The translations under genes were made by a program, and so were the position numbers. Under the pieces are notes generated by a model, which worked only from the letters and a program-made list of their open reading frames with translations, did no database searches and was not told where the DNA came from. A DNA stretch of 64,000 nt, from assembly GCA_022784465.1 (NCBI GenBank), contig JALFUR010000004.1:141804-205803 (forward strand), written 5' to 3'. Of this stretch, positions 52,553 to 62,599 are shown piece by piece (within the stretch, counting starts at the first letter, position 1; the number at the start of each line of letters is the position of its first letter). This stretch comes from Christensenella sp. GTDB taxonomy: Bacteria > Bacillota > Clostridia > Christensenellales > UBA3700.

Positions 52553-53728
52553 ATGAATGTAATTGAATATGTAATTCAAAATAGAAACAAAACATTTTCT
52601 GAGATGCCATTTACCGAAATTGATGCACTTGTTTTTGCGCAATTGGCATATTACAATTTTTCGCTTATAGAAGATAAAACCTATATTAAAGAGATTAATC
52701 AAAATCTAAACCCAAAAATATTTACAGAAACAAGAAACTTATATGAAATAGATGGTAGTTTGTTTTCTAATGTTTGTGCATCTAAAAGATACGCAAATGT
52801 TTTAATAGAAAATTATGTTAACGATTTTGATCTAGAATATCAAAAACAATTTTGTGCAATAAGATTTTGGATAGATAAACATACATGTGTAGTTTCATTT
52901 AGAGGAACAGACGGGACTATAGTTGGGTGGAAAGAAAACTTTAATATGACATATATGTCTGCTATTCCTTCTCAAATTGAAGCAGGGTTTTATTTGAATG
53001 AAACTTGTTCGCTTCATAATGCAAAAGAAATCTATGTAGTAGGCCATTCAAAAGGCGGTAATTTGGCGATTTATGCAGCATCTAAAGTAAAAGAGCAATA
53101 TCTAGATAAAATTATAAAAGTGTATAATTTTGATGGCCCAGGATTTAAGGAAATATTTTATCAAACACAAGGATTTAAAAATATAAGAGACAAGATAGAA
53201 AAATATATACCACCACAATCATGTGTTGGGAGAATACTTCACGATGATCAATTTAAAGTAGTAAAGAGTGAAGATAAATTTGTTTGGCAACACTGGATTT
53301 ATAATTGGGTTATTGAAGATAATCATTTTTGTATTGAGCCGAATGCGGAAGAAATATCCGATGATATAGATATTACTTTAGATGAAATTTTAAATGAATT
53401 ATCCATACCTCAAAGACAATATGTTGTTGATACGTTTTATAAGCTTTTTCAAATGCATGACACAATGTATGTTGATGATATTTTTACAAATAAACAAGAA
53501 AGTTTAAAACTCGTTAAAAATTTTCTTAAAGTGGATAAGGAAAATAAAGGGCAATTGTCTAATGTAATGTGGAGAATATTACTACTATTTTTAAAGAATT
53601 ATTCAAGTGATAAAAAAGAAGAGATAGTTAATAAATTTAATGCACAAAAAAATAAAACAACATCAGATTTGAAAGCTGAAGTAACAGCAATAATGAATGC
53701 TTTAAAGAAGAAATTGAACAAAAATTGA
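52553..53728 (+). CDS. Mbeg1-like/DUF2974 alpha/beta hydrolase, paralog 2
   Basis: FTEIDALVFAQLAYYNF, FRGTDGTIVGWKENFNM, VGHSKGGNLAIYAASKV; adjacent to paralog 1. Confidence 0.85.
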   Translation: MNVIEYVIQNRNKTFSEMPFTEIDALVFAQLAYYNFSLIEDKTYIKEINQNLNPKIFTETRNLYEIDGSLFSNVCASKRYANVLIENYVNDFDLEYQKQFCAIRFWIDKHTCVVSFRGTDGTIVGWKENFNMTYMSAIPSQIEAGFYLNETCSLHNAKEIYVVGHSKGGNLAIYAASKVKEQYLDKIIKVYNFDGPGFKEIFYQTQGFKNIRDKIEKYIPPQSCVGRILHDDQFKVVKSEDKFVWQHWIYNWVIEDNHFCIEPNAEEISDDIDITLDEILNELSIPQRQYVVDTFYKLFQMHDTMYVDDIFTNKQESLKLVKNFLKVDKENKGQLSNVMWRILLLFLKNYSSDKKEEIVNKFNAQKNKTTSDLKAEVTAIMNALKKKLNKN

Positions 53729-53846
53729 CACATTTTGACAATTAACGCCATTTATACATTTATTTATTCTCTTGCGAAATGCATATTGATATGTTAAAAT
53801 ACTCTATGCAAATATTTATTAATTATAATAATTAAGGAGTTTTAAG

Positions 53847-55133
53847 ATGAGTTATACTAAGGAAATTTTAGAAAAAAACCAAGTTAAACTAACTTTTGAT
53901 GTTTCAGAAGAAGATTGGAAAGCAGCTATTCAACAAGCTTACGAAAAGAATAAGGGTAAGTTTACTATTGAAGGTTTCAGAAAAGGACATGTTCCAAGAT
54001 CTGTAATTGAAAAGAGATATGGTATCGGAGTATTTTTTGATGATGCTTTGGATATAATTCTACCTAAGGAATATGAAGCTGCATTAAAGGCTGAAACAGA
54101 TATATTCCCAGTAGATCAACCAGATGTTGCAATCGTAGCAATTTCTGATTCTACATTAAAATTCACTGCTACAATTACTGTTAAGCCAGAAGTAAAGCTT
54201 GGCGCTTTCACAGGTTTAGAGTTCAAAAAGGATAAAGTTAAAGTAACAGCTGAAGAAATCAAAGCAGAAGTAGATAAGGCATTAGATCAAGCTGGTTCAT
54301 GGGAAGACATTACAGACAGAGCTTGTGAAAAGGGAGATAAAGTTATTATTGACTATTCTGGATCAATTGATGGCGTTAAATTTGAAGGTGGTACAGCAGA
54401 AAAACAACCTCTAGAATTAGGAGCTGGACAATTTATCCCAGGTTTTGAAGACCAAGTATGTGGAATGAAGATTGGAGAAGATAGAGATATCACAGTTAAG
54501 TTCCCAGAAGATTATGGCGCAAAAGAATTAGCAGGAAAAGAAGCAGTATTTGCTATTAAATTGCATGAAATTTCTAAAAAGACAATTCCAGCATATGATG
54601 ATGAATTTGTAAAAGATGTTTCTGAATTCAATACTGTAAAAGAATACGAAGCAGATATTAAGAAAACTATTACAGAAAGAAAAGAAAAAGCAGCTAATGA
54701 AAAGTTAGAAAATGATATCATTGAAAAAATTGCTGCATCAAGTGAAGTAGATATCCCAGAATGCATGATTAAACATCAAGCAGAAGATATGGTTAAGGAA
54801 TTTGAGTATGGATTAATGTACAGAGGCTTAAAGGCTGATGATTATTATAAATACATGAATACAACAAGAGAAAAACTAGCTGAGCAATATAAAGATACAG
54901 CAAAGAAGAACGTTTTATATAGATTAGTTCTTGAAGCTGTTTTAAAACAAGTTCAAGTTCCTGTTTCAGAAGAAGAGATTGAAGAGGCTATTGCTAAGAT
55001 GGCTGCAGATTCAGGTGCTGCTGTTGAAGATTTCAAAAAGAATATTAATGAACAATATATGAATTATATTCGTAACGACATCACAACAAATAAATTGTTT
55101 GAGTATTTGAAGAATAATAACACTATTAAATAA
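53847..55133 (+). CDS. tig: Trigger factor
   Basis: FTIEGFRKGHVPRSVIEKRYG signature and FKBP-like domain. Confidence 0.97.
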   Translation: MSYTKEILEKNQVKLTFDVSEEDWKAAIQQAYEKNKGKFTIEGFRKGHVPRSVIEKRYGIGVFFDDALDIILPKEYEAALKAETDIFPVDQPDVAIVAISDSTLKFTATITVKPEVKLGAFTGLEFKKDKVKVTAEEIKAEVDKALDQAGSWEDITDRACEKGDKVIIDYSGSIDGVKFEGGTAEKQPLELGAGQFIPGFEDQVCGMKIGEDRDITVKFPEDYGAKELAGKEAVFAIKLHEISKKTIPAYDDEFVKDVSEFNTVKEYEADIKKTITERKEKAANEKLENDIIEKIAASSEVDIPECMIKHQAEDMVKEFEYGLMYRGLKADDYYKYMNTTREKLAEQYKDTAKKNVLYRLVLEAVLKQVQVPVSEEEIEEAIAKMAADSGAAVEDFKKNINEQYMNYIRNDITTNKLFEYLKNNNTIK

Positions 55134-55154
55134 TATCAAAACTTAATCAAATAT

Positions 55155-55193
55155 AAAGCGCATCTACTATTATCTTAGTATAGTGCGCTTTTA
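55155..55193 (+). terminator. Terminator after tig
   Basis: AAAGCGCATCTACTA ... TAGTATAGTGCGCTTTT. Confidence 0.75.
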
Positions 55194-55223
55194 TACACTA
55201 ATAAACTAGGAGGGTTCTAATTT

Positions 55224-55826
55224 ATGAATAAGATTTTAGACGATACATTAATTCCTTATGTAGTTGAAAAAACAAGTGCAGGAGAAAGATCTTATGATCT
55301 TTATTCTAGATTACTAGAAGATAGAATAATATTTTTATCTGGAGAAATTAACGATATGATGGCAAATACAATTGTTGCTCAATTATTATATCTTGAAGGA
55401 AAAGATTCAGATAAGGATATAACAATATATATCAATTCACCAGGAGGAAGTGTTACAGCAGGTATGGCTATATATGACACTATGAATTTTATCAAGTGTG
55501 ATGTTTCAACTGTATGTGTTGGAATGGCAGCTTCTATGGGTGCATTTTTATTATCTTCTGGAACAAAGGGAAAGCGTTATTGTTTACCTAATAGTGAAGT
55601 AATGATTCACCAACCATTAGGTGGAGCTCAAGGACAAGCTTCAGATATTGTTATTACTGCTAATCATATTCAAAAGACAAAAGAAAAGATGGCTAGAATT
55701 CTTGCTGAAAATTGTAATCAACCTTATGAAAAAGTAATGCAAGATACTGATAGAGATAATTATTTATCAGCAGATGAAGCGCTAGAATATGGTTTGATTG
55801 ATAAAGTATATAGTAAAAGAGGTTAA
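55224..55826 (+). CDS. clpP: ATP-dependent Clp protease proteolytic subunit
   Basis: [51 protein letters not shown]. Confidence 0.98.
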   Translation: MNKILDDTLIPYVVEKTSAGERSYDLYSRLLEDRIIFLSGEINDMMANTIVAQLLYLEGKDSDKDITIYINSPGGSVTAGMAIYDTMNFIKCDVSTVCVGMAASMGAFLLSSGTKGKRYCLPNSEVMIHQPLGGAQGQASDIVITANHIQKTKEKMARILAENCNQPYEKVMQDTDRDNYLSADEALEYGLIDKVYSKRG

Positions 55827-55828
55827 TA

Positions 55829-57067
55829 GTGGAAGAAATGGTACGTAAATGTGCTTTTTGCGGAAGAGATGAATCTGAAGTAAAAAGAATGTTTGAAAGC
55901 GATTCAACAGGATTATGCATTTGTGAAAAATGTATAGAATCTTGTTATGATATGCTTGAAGCTGATCGTGAGGAATACGATGATGATTCTGAGGTTGATT
56001 TAGGATTAACATTGTTAAAGCCACATGAAATTAAGGCAAAACTTGATGAGCATATTGTAGGCCAAGATGATGCAAAAAAAGTGTTATCTGTAGCAGTATA
56101 TAATCATTATAAGAGAATAAATAGTAAGCAAACTAAAGATGGTATCGAATTAGAGAAATCTAACATTTTAATGTTAGGACCTACTGGATGCGGCAAGACT
56201 TTGCTTGCAAAAACTTTAGCAAGAATATTAAATGTTCCATTTGCTATTGCTGATGCTACTACAATTACAGAAGCAGGATATGTTGGTGACGATGTTGAGA
56301 ACATTCTATTAAAACTTATTCAAGCTGCAGATGGCGATGTAAAAAAAGCTGAACTTGGAATTGTTTATGTTGACGAAATAGATAAAATATCTAAGAAAAG
56401 TGAGAATACATCAATAACAAGAGATGTAGGCGGCGAGGGAGTTCAACAATCTTTATTAAAAATAATTGAGAGCACAATTGCCTCTGTTCCACCACAAGGC
56501 GGAAGAAAACATCCACAACAAGAGTGTATTCAAATCAATACAACAAATATTCTGTTTATTTGTGGTGGTGCCTTTGTTGGTCTTGATCAAATTATTGACA
56601 AGAGATTAAATGGCCATTCTATGGGATTTGGCGGCAATATTAAGACAAAGGATAACACAAGTTATAGCAATTTGATTAAGAATATAAATCCTGAAGATTT
56701 AATCAATTTTGGACTAATTCCAGAGTTTGTTGGAAGATTGCCAATAGTTGTAGGAATTGATGCTCTTGATGAAAAGGCTTTAATTAAAATATTGACAGAG
56801 CCTAAGAATGCTACAGTTAAACAATATAAGAAATTGTTTAAACTTGATGGCGTTGATGTTGAATTTGAACCTGAAGCATTGTCTGAGGTCGCAAAGCAAG
56901 CTATTAAGTTAAATACTGGTGCTAGAGGATTAAGATCTATTCTTGAAAATATTATGCTTGAATTGATGTATGATGTTCCTTCAGATAATACAATTGAAAA
57001 GATTGTTATTACAAAAGAAGTAATTCAAAAAACACAAAAGCCAACTATAATAAGAAAAAGCGCTTAA
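55829..57067 (+). CDS. clpX: ATP-dependent Clp protease ATP-binding subunit ClpX
   Basis: Zinc finger [11 protein letters not shown]...[46 protein letters not shown]. Confidence 0.98.
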   Translation: MEEMVRKCAFCGRDESEVKRMFESDSTGLCICEKCIESCYDMLEADREEYDDDSEVDLGLTLLKPHEIKAKLDEHIVGQDDAKKVLSVAVYNHYKRINSKQTKDGIELEKSNILMLGPTGCGKTLLAKTLARILNVPFAIADATTITEAGYVGDDVENILLKLIQAADGDVKKAELGIVYVDEIDKISKKSENTSITRDVGGEGVQQSLLKIIESTIASVPPQGGRKHPQQECIQINTTNILFICGGAFVGLDQIIDKRLNGHSMGFGGNIKTKDNTSYSNLIKNINPEDLINFGLIPEFVGRLPIVVGIDALDEKALIKILTEPKNATVKQYKKLFKLDGVDVEFEPEALSEVAKQAIKLNTGARGLRSILENIMLELMYDVPSDNTIEKIVITKEVIQKTQKPTIIRKSA

Positions 57068-57089
57068 TGAAAACGATAAACATTAATTT

Positions 57090-57114
57090 GCTCTCTTAGG
57101 AGAGCATTTTTTTT
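57090..57114 (+). terminator. Terminator after clpX
   Basis: GCTCTC ttag GAGAGC followed by T-run. Confidence 0.88.
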
Positions 57115-57176
57115 ATTATAATTGCTGAATAATAATTCTAAAAAATTTATATTTATACAATATATTTTCTTGTAAT

Positions 57177-57207
57177 ACTTGATTAAAACTATAAAATTTA
57201 GTCAAGT
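57177..57207. repeat. 11-bp inverted repeat upstream of ABC operon
   Basis: ACTTGATTAAA ctataaaat TTTAGTCAAGT; one T-G position. Confidence 0.6.
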
Positions 57208-57246
57208 TCGTGCTTTAAAATAATAAAAATAATAAAAAATTATATA

Positions 57247-57276
57247 TTGACTATAAATAATTTGTAAGAGTATACT
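57247..57276 (+). promoter_or_regulatory. SigA-type promoter of ABC operon
   Basis: TTGACT-18-TATACT. Confidence 0.65.
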
Positions 57277-57309
57277 AAATACGAATTTTATAAATAAGGA
57301 GATTTTCTT

Positions 57310-58305
57310 ATGAAAAAGACAATGAAATTATTGATTGCATGCGTTATGTTATGCACAATGGTAGTAACTTCAATCTTTTTCGTTTCTTGTACTAAAGAAG
57401 AGGTGAAAGACGAGTTTAAAGTAGGTGTTTGTCAATTAGTTCAACATGCTGCTTTAGATGCTGCAACACAAGGATTCAAAGATGCATTAAAAGAAGAAAT
57501 GGAAAATGCTGGAAAAAAGGTTACAATTGACCTTCAAAACGCAAATGGAGATACACCAACCTGTTCAACAATTATCAACAAATTTGTTTCAGGTAATTAC
57601 GATTTGATTATGGCCAATGCAACTCCTGCTTTACAAACAGCTGCAAGTGCTACATTGACTATTCCAATTTTAGGAACTTCTATTACTGAATATGGTGTAG
57701 CTTTAAATATTGCTAACTTTAATGGAACAGTAGGAGGAAACATCTCTGGTACTAGCGATTTGGCTCCATTGACAAGTCAAGCAGATATGTTTGCTGAATT
57801 ATTGCCAGAAGCAAAGAAAATTGGTATCTTATATTGTTCTGCTGAAGCAAACTCCGTTTATCAAGCAAATGCAGTTAAGTCTTATTTAGAATCAAAAAAT
57901 GCAGGTTATTCTGTTACAATTTATACATTCTCTGACTCAAATGATATTAGTGCTGTTTTGACAAGAGCTTGCGCAGAATCTGATGCTATATATATTCCAA
58001 CAGATAATACAGCAGCTGCTAACACATCTACTATTGATTCAGTTGCTTCAGAACACAATGTTCCAATCATTGCTGGAGAAGAAGGTATCGCTGTGGGTTG
58101 TGGTATTGCTACATTGTCTATAAGTTATTACAATATCGGTGTTAAGACTGGTAAAATGGCAGCAGAAATATTATTAGGTACATCAAAAATTTCAGAAATG
58201 CCTATTCAATATGATGAAAGCCCAGTTTATAAATATAGTGCTGCAAGATGTTCAAAATATGGAATAACAGTACCTTCAAACTATACAGCATTTGACGCAG
58301 AATAA
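57310..58305 (+). CDS. ABC transporter substrate-binding lipoprotein (TrpX/YtgA-like)
   Basis: Lipobox-like FFVSC; VGVCQLVQHAALDAATQGFKDAL; IGILYCSAEANSVYQ. Confidence 0.88.
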   Translation: MKKTMKLLIACVMLCTMVVTSIFFVSCTKEEVKDEFKVGVCQLVQHAALDAATQGFKDALKEEMENAGKKVTIDLQNANGDTPTCSTIINKFVSGNYDLIMANATPALQTAASATLTIPILGTSITEYGVALNIANFNGTVGGNISGTSDLAPLTSQADMFAELLPEAKKIGILYCSAEANSVYQANAVKSYLESKNAGYSVTIYTFSDSNDISAVLTRACAESDAIYIPTDNTAAANTSTIDSVASEHNVPIIAGEEGIAVGCGIATLSISYYNIGVKTGKMAAEILLGTSKISEMPIQYDESPVYKYSAARCSKYGITVPSNYTAFDAE

Positions 58306-58313
58306 GGAGTAGT

Positions 58314-59252
58314 ATGTCAACATTTATAAATTCATTGCCTGGTGCTACAGCTTTAGGAATGATTTGGGGCATAATGGCAATTGGTGTATATCTTACTTAT
58401 AAGATATTAGACATCGCAGACTTAACAGTTGATGGTTCTATATGTACAGGCGCCGTAGTATGTACGGTGCTTGTTATAGGCGGAATGAATGTGTGGCTAG
58501 CGCTAATTATAGCATTTTTAGCTGGTGCATTAGCGGGTTTAGTTACAGCATTATTCCACACTGTTATGGGAATACCTCCAATTTTAGCTGGTATTTTAAC
58601 CCAGTTAATGCTTTGGTCTATAAACCTAAAGATTTTAGGAGCTGCGAATGTAGCTCTTAGCGCAAGAACATATGGTGTTATAATTACTCAATTATTGGTT
58701 AATAAATCACTACTTATATTAGTTGCATTTTTAGTTGTATTGATTGCTGGCTTATATTGGTTCTTTGGAACAGAAATCGGTAGTTCAATTAGAGCTACAG
58801 GTTGTAATTCTAGAATGAGTAAGGCTCAAGGTATAAACATCAATATTACAAAAATTATCGGACTAATGTTATCAAATGGTATCGTTGCTTTATCTGGTGC
58901 TTTATTGTGCCAATATCAAGGATTTGCAGATATCAATATGGGTAGAGGTGCAATCGTTATCGGTTTGGCTGCTTGTATTATAGGAATAGCCTTGACTAAT
59001 ATAATTCCAAAGGTAGGAAAGAATTTCGCTGTTAGATTAGTTGGAGTTGCAATTGGTGGCGTTGTTTATTACGTAGTATTCCAGTTTGTAATTTGTTTAG
59101 GAATAGACACAGACCTATTAAAGATGTTATCAGCTTTAGTTGTTGCATTGTTCTTAGGTTTCCCTTATGTTAAAAAGAATTTCCCAATTAAACAAATAAA
59201 GAAATTTTTCTCACCAAAGAAAAAGGTTGAAGGAGGAAATAAAGATGCTTAG
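58314..59252 (+). CDS. ABC transporter permease
   Basis: Multi-TM; IADLTVDGSICTGAVV, ATGCNSRMSKAQGINI. Confidence 0.88.
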   Translation: MSTFINSLPGATALGMIWGIMAIGVYLTYKILDIADLTVDGSICTGAVVCTVLVIGGMNVWLALIIAFLAGALAGLVTALFHTVMGIPPILAGILTQLMLWSINLKILGAANVALSARTYGVIITQLLVNKSLLILVAFLVVLIAGLYWFFGTEIGSSIRATGCNSRMSKAQGININITKIIGLMLSNGIVALSGALLCQYQGFADINMGRGAIVIGLAACIIGIALTNIIPKVGKNFAVRLVGVAIGGVVYYVVFQFVICLGIDTDLLKMLSALVVALFLGFPYVKKNFPIKQIKKFFSPKKKVEGGNKDA

Positions 59253-60045
59253 ATTAAGTAATATTTACAAGACTTTCAACAAAGGAACCATTAATGAAAA
59301 GAAAGCGTTAAATGGTATTGATTTGGAATTGGAAGATGGCGATTTTGTAACAGTAATTGGTGGTAACGGCGCAGGTAAATCTACACTTATGAACATCGTT
59401 GCTGGTACATTTGCACCAGATTGTGGTAGTGTCGAAATTGATGGAGACGATATTACGCTTATGAGCGAACATAGACGTGCTAAATATTTAGGTAGAGTCT
59501 TTCAAGATCCAATAATGGGAACTGCTGCAGGAATGCAAATTATTGAAAATTTAGCATTGGCTAATAGACGTGGAAAGTTTAGAGGTTTATTGCCTGGTAT
59601 TAGAAAAAAAGAAAAAGAAGAATATGCTAATTTGTTAAAGACTTTAGAATTAGGTCTTGAATCAAGATTGACAACAAAAGTTGAATTGTTATCTGGTGGA
59701 CAAAGACAAGCATTAACTCTTCTTATGGCAACATTAAAAAAGCCTAAATTGTTACTTTTAGATGAACACACCGCGGCGTTAGATCCAAAAACTGCTAAAA
59801 AGGTTTTAGATTTAACAAATAAAGTTGTTTTAGAAAGCAACTTAACGACTTTAATGATTACTCATAATATGAATGACGCTATAGCATATGGAAATCGTTT
59901 AATCATGCTATGTGATGGTAGAATCATATATGATGTAAAAGGTGAAGAAAAGAAAAATCTAACTGTTCAAGATTTGTTAAAGAAATTTGAACAAACAACA
60001 GGTGAAGCACTAGTAAACGATAAAATGTTATTATCAAATAATTAA
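59245..60045 (+). CDS. ABC transporter ATP-binding protein
   Basis: GGNGAGKSTLMNIVAG, LSGGQRQALTLLMATL, LLLDEHTAALDP; GGAGG RBS before ATG 59245. Confidence 0.95.
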   Translation: MLRLSNIYKTFNKGTINEKKALNGIDLELEDGDFVTVIGGNGAGKSTLMNIVAGTFAPDCGSVEIDGDDITLMSEHRRAKYLGRVFQDPIMGTAAGMQIIENLALANRRGKFRGLLPGIRKKEKEEYANLLKTLELGLESRLTTKVELLSGGQRQALTLLMATLKKPKLLLLDEHTAALDPKTAKKVLDLTNKVVLESNLTTLMITHNMNDAIAYGNRLIMLCDGRIIYDVKGEEKKNLTVQDLLKKFEQTTGEALVNDKMLLSNN

Positions 60046-60057
60046 AAAATACTTATA

Positions 60058-60103
60058 TAGAGACTATTTTAAATCTTAGGTTTTAATAGCCTCTATTTTT
60101 TTG
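60058..60103 (+). terminator. Terminator after ABC operon
   Basis: Imperfect TAGAGACTATTTTAAA ... TTTTAATAGCCTCTA followed by T-run. Confidence 0.65.
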
Positions 60104-60213
60104 CAAATTATTAAAAAACTGATTTGAACTAGTATTTATTTTTATTGTTTATTAAAAGTCTATTTGAAGATAATAAGATTTTTGTATATAATGAATTAAA
60201 CGGAGAATTTTGA

Positions 60214-60801
60214 ATGGAAATTAAACAAGCTAGATTTATTACAAGTATAGGCAATTTGAGCCAATTTAAGGACTATAATGCGCCTGAAATTGTAATTGCA
60301 GGAAAATCTAACGTTGGGAAGTCTTCATTCATTAATTTTTTAGTAAATAATAAGAATCTTGCTAAGACTTCATCGACTCCAGGAAGAACAAGGCTTATAA
60401 ACTATTTTGAGATAAATAAAGGAGAGTTTATGCTTGTTGATCTTCCAGGATATGGATATGCTAAATACAAAGGTGAAGATAGAGAAAACTGGGATTCACT
60501 AATTGGTGGGTACTTGCAAAATTCTAAGAATATAAAGGCCGTAATATTGCTTGTAGATATAAGACATGATCCAACAGAATTGGACCTTCAAATGCTTGCT
60601 TATTTGCATCATTTTCAAATTCCATTTTTTATTGTAGCAACAAAGGCAGATAAGCTTTCTAAAGCTCAAATAAACAAGCAAAAAATGGTTATTTCTTCTT
60701 GCTTGAAACAGGGTGTAGATAACGTAATTATAACCTCATCTTTGAAAAAAGAAGGGAAGATTGAGGTTTTATCTAAAATAGAAGAAATGTTACAAAAATA
60801 G
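60214..60801 (+). CDS. engB: Ribosome biogenesis GTP-binding protein EngB/YsxC
   Basis: IAGKSNVGKSSFINFL, SSTPGRTRLINYFE, VDLPGYGYAKY, TKADKLSKAQ. Confidence 0.97.
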   Translation: MEIKQARFITSIGNLSQFKDYNAPEIVIAGKSNVGKSSFINFLVNNKNLAKTSSTPGRTRLINYFEINKGEFMLVDLPGYGYAKYKGEDRENWDSLIGGYLQNSKNIKAVILLVDIRHDPTELDLQMLAYLHHFQIPFFIVATKADKLSKAQINKQKMVISSCLKQGVDNVIITSSLKKEGKIEVLSKIEEMLQK

Positions 60802-60827
60802 TCAAATTTTGGTGTGACAATTGTGTG

Positions 60828-60866
60828 ACAAGCCGATTTTTACTAAAAAAAGGCTTGTTTTTTTTT
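60828..60866 (+). terminator. Terminator after engB
   Basis: ACAAGCC ... GGCTTGT followed by T-run. Confidence 0.75.
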
Positions 60867-61071
60867 ATACGCGCGAGTGCGTGCGCTATACGCGGGAATT
60901 ATGTAATCGCCTGATATTTAGTAATCACATGCAATTTTTGTTTAATGCGTGTATTTAGTAAATCGTAGGTATAAATAGATATCGTATGTGTGACTAGTTT
61001 TTAATAAAATTATTAAATACATGTGCGCTTTTTTATTATTTATATATTTATATATTATAAATAAATGAGTC

Positions 61072-61099
61072 ACCGTTTATTTGGTCTAAGCATATTATA
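61072..61099 (+). promoter_or_regulatory. Candidate mother-cell (SigK/SigE-like) sporulation promoter
   Basis: AC (61072-61073), 17-nt spacer, CATATTATA (61091-61099), compared with SigK AC-16/17-CATAnnnTA. Confidence 0.35.
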
Positions 61100-61120
61100 G
61101 AGCAATAGGAGGATATCAAA

Positions 61121-61792
61121 ATGTCATTTTGTAATAATTGTAAATCTGAAAACATTCCTGGTCCATTAAAGAATAATCCTTTATGTGGTTTATGCGATAA
61201 GACTTGTATCGAATGTAATAAAGTAATAGATATGTGTATGAAACAAGAGGTGCTTCAAGATGTGCCAATTTTATTAAATAATATTACGCCTGCGGATGTA
61301 GTTGCGCCTTTTACTTTTATATGCGCAAAGAGTTCTACTAGCGAAGCAAGTGTAACCGATTTGGTTGTAAACGATATTATGGATGGAAGTTGTAATAGTA
61401 GAGTTTCATGTAATGTTGTTGTTCCAATTCAAGTATATTTTACTGATGCTAATGGTGTTAGAGCTACAGCTACGGCTACAATAACTATTCCTAAAGACGT
61501 TATATTACATACTTCAGCTCCATCGATTATACCATATGAGATAAAATCTACAGCTGCTGTTGTTTCAAATTCTGGTACATATGTTGGTAATAATTCATTT
61601 AACCTTACACTTTGTGTTACTGTAATTTTAAAAGTGGTAATGCAAGTTCATTTATTGGTTCCATCTTATGGATATTGTTATATTCCGCCATGCGTGTCAT
61701 TCAATGCAAATCTTTGTTCAGATGTCTTTGATACGCCACTTTACCCGCAGGAATGTGGAGTGGAGAATAGGTGTAATGTCCATTTGAAATAA
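61121..61792 (+). CDS. Cysteine-rich hypothetical protein (possible spore-surface protein)
   Basis: MSFCNNCKS...CGLCDKTCIECNKVIDMCMKQ...LVPSYGYCYIPPCVSFNANLCSDVF; aggagg RBS; no signal peptide seen. Confidence 0.75.
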   Translation: MSFCNNCKSENIPGPLKNNPLCGLCDKTCIECNKVIDMCMKQEVLQDVPILLNNITPADVVAPFTFICAKSSTSEASVTDLVVNDIMDGSCNSRVSCNVVVPIQVYFTDANGVRATATATITIPKDVILHTSAPSIIPYEIKSTAAVVSNSGTYVGNNSFNLTLCVTVILKVVMQVHLLVPSYGYCYIPPCVSFNANLCSDVFDTPLYPQECGVENRCNVHLK

Positions 61793-61834
61793 ATGTGCTT
61801 GTTTAAGATACTGCAATTTTGTTAATATAAATAC

Positions 61835-62527
61835 ATGAAGATTTTTGCAATAAGCGATTTACATTTATCTAAAGTTGTGAATAAACCAATGTATATCTTT
61901 GGAGATAGTTGGTCTAATTATTGGGATATAATTAGACAAGATTGGAGAAATAAAGTTAGCGATGAAGATGTTGTACTTGTTGCAGGAGATGTTTCATGGG
62001 GTTTAAATTTTGAGGAAGCAAAACCAGATATTGATGAAATTGCAGAGCTTCCTGGTCAAATAGTAATTTGTAAAGGTAACCATGATTATTGGTGGGGAAC
62101 TATGAAAAAAATGCAATCTTTCTTGCCTGAAAATATTCATGCTTTACATAACAATTGTTTACGATTTGGAGATGTTCTTATCTGTGGAACAAGATTATGG
62201 TCTATAGGGCCAACTAATACAGATGAGGATAATAAGATTCTTTATGGCCATGAAATGAAAAGACTAAAGAATTCGTTAGAAGCAATGGAGAAGGAAAGAA
62301 AACAAACAGATACTGTTATTTGTATGCTCCATTTTCCTCCATTTGATTTTACTCAAAAGGAAAACGATTTTACAGCTTTGTTTCATGAACATGGGATAAA
62401 AAAAGTGGTTTATGGACATTTACATGGTGATGTATGTAGAGCAGATCCATACAAAAAAATTAACGGAATAGAATATTATTTAACTGCTTGCGATCAGGTA
62501 TGTAATACTCTAGTTCAAATATTATAA
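61835..62527 (+). CDS. Metallophosphoesterase
   Basis: MKIFAISDLHLS, VLVAGDVSWG, VICKGNHDYWWG, VVYGHLHGD. Confidence 0.93.
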   Translation: MKIFAISDLHLSKVVNKPMYIFGDSWSNYWDIIRQDWRNKVSDEDVVLVAGDVSWGLNFEEAKPDIDEIAELPGQIVICKGNHDYWWGTMKKMQSFLPENIHALHNNCLRFGDVLICGTRLWSIGPTNTDEDNKILYGHEMKRLKNSLEAMEKERKQTDTVICMLHFPPFDFTQKENDFTALFHEHGIKKVVYGHLHGDVCRADPYKKINGIEYYLTACDQVCNTLVQIL

Positions 62528-62546
62528 TTATTTGAAAAGCCTATTT

Positions 62547-62573
62547 TAGCACCCGAAAAAGGGTGCTATTTTT
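62547..62573 (+). terminator. Terminator after metallophosphoesterase
   Basis: TAGCACCC gaaaaa GGGTGCTA followed by T5. Confidence 0.9.
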
Positions 62574-62599
62574 ATTGATTATTTTTGTCAAATTTACGA

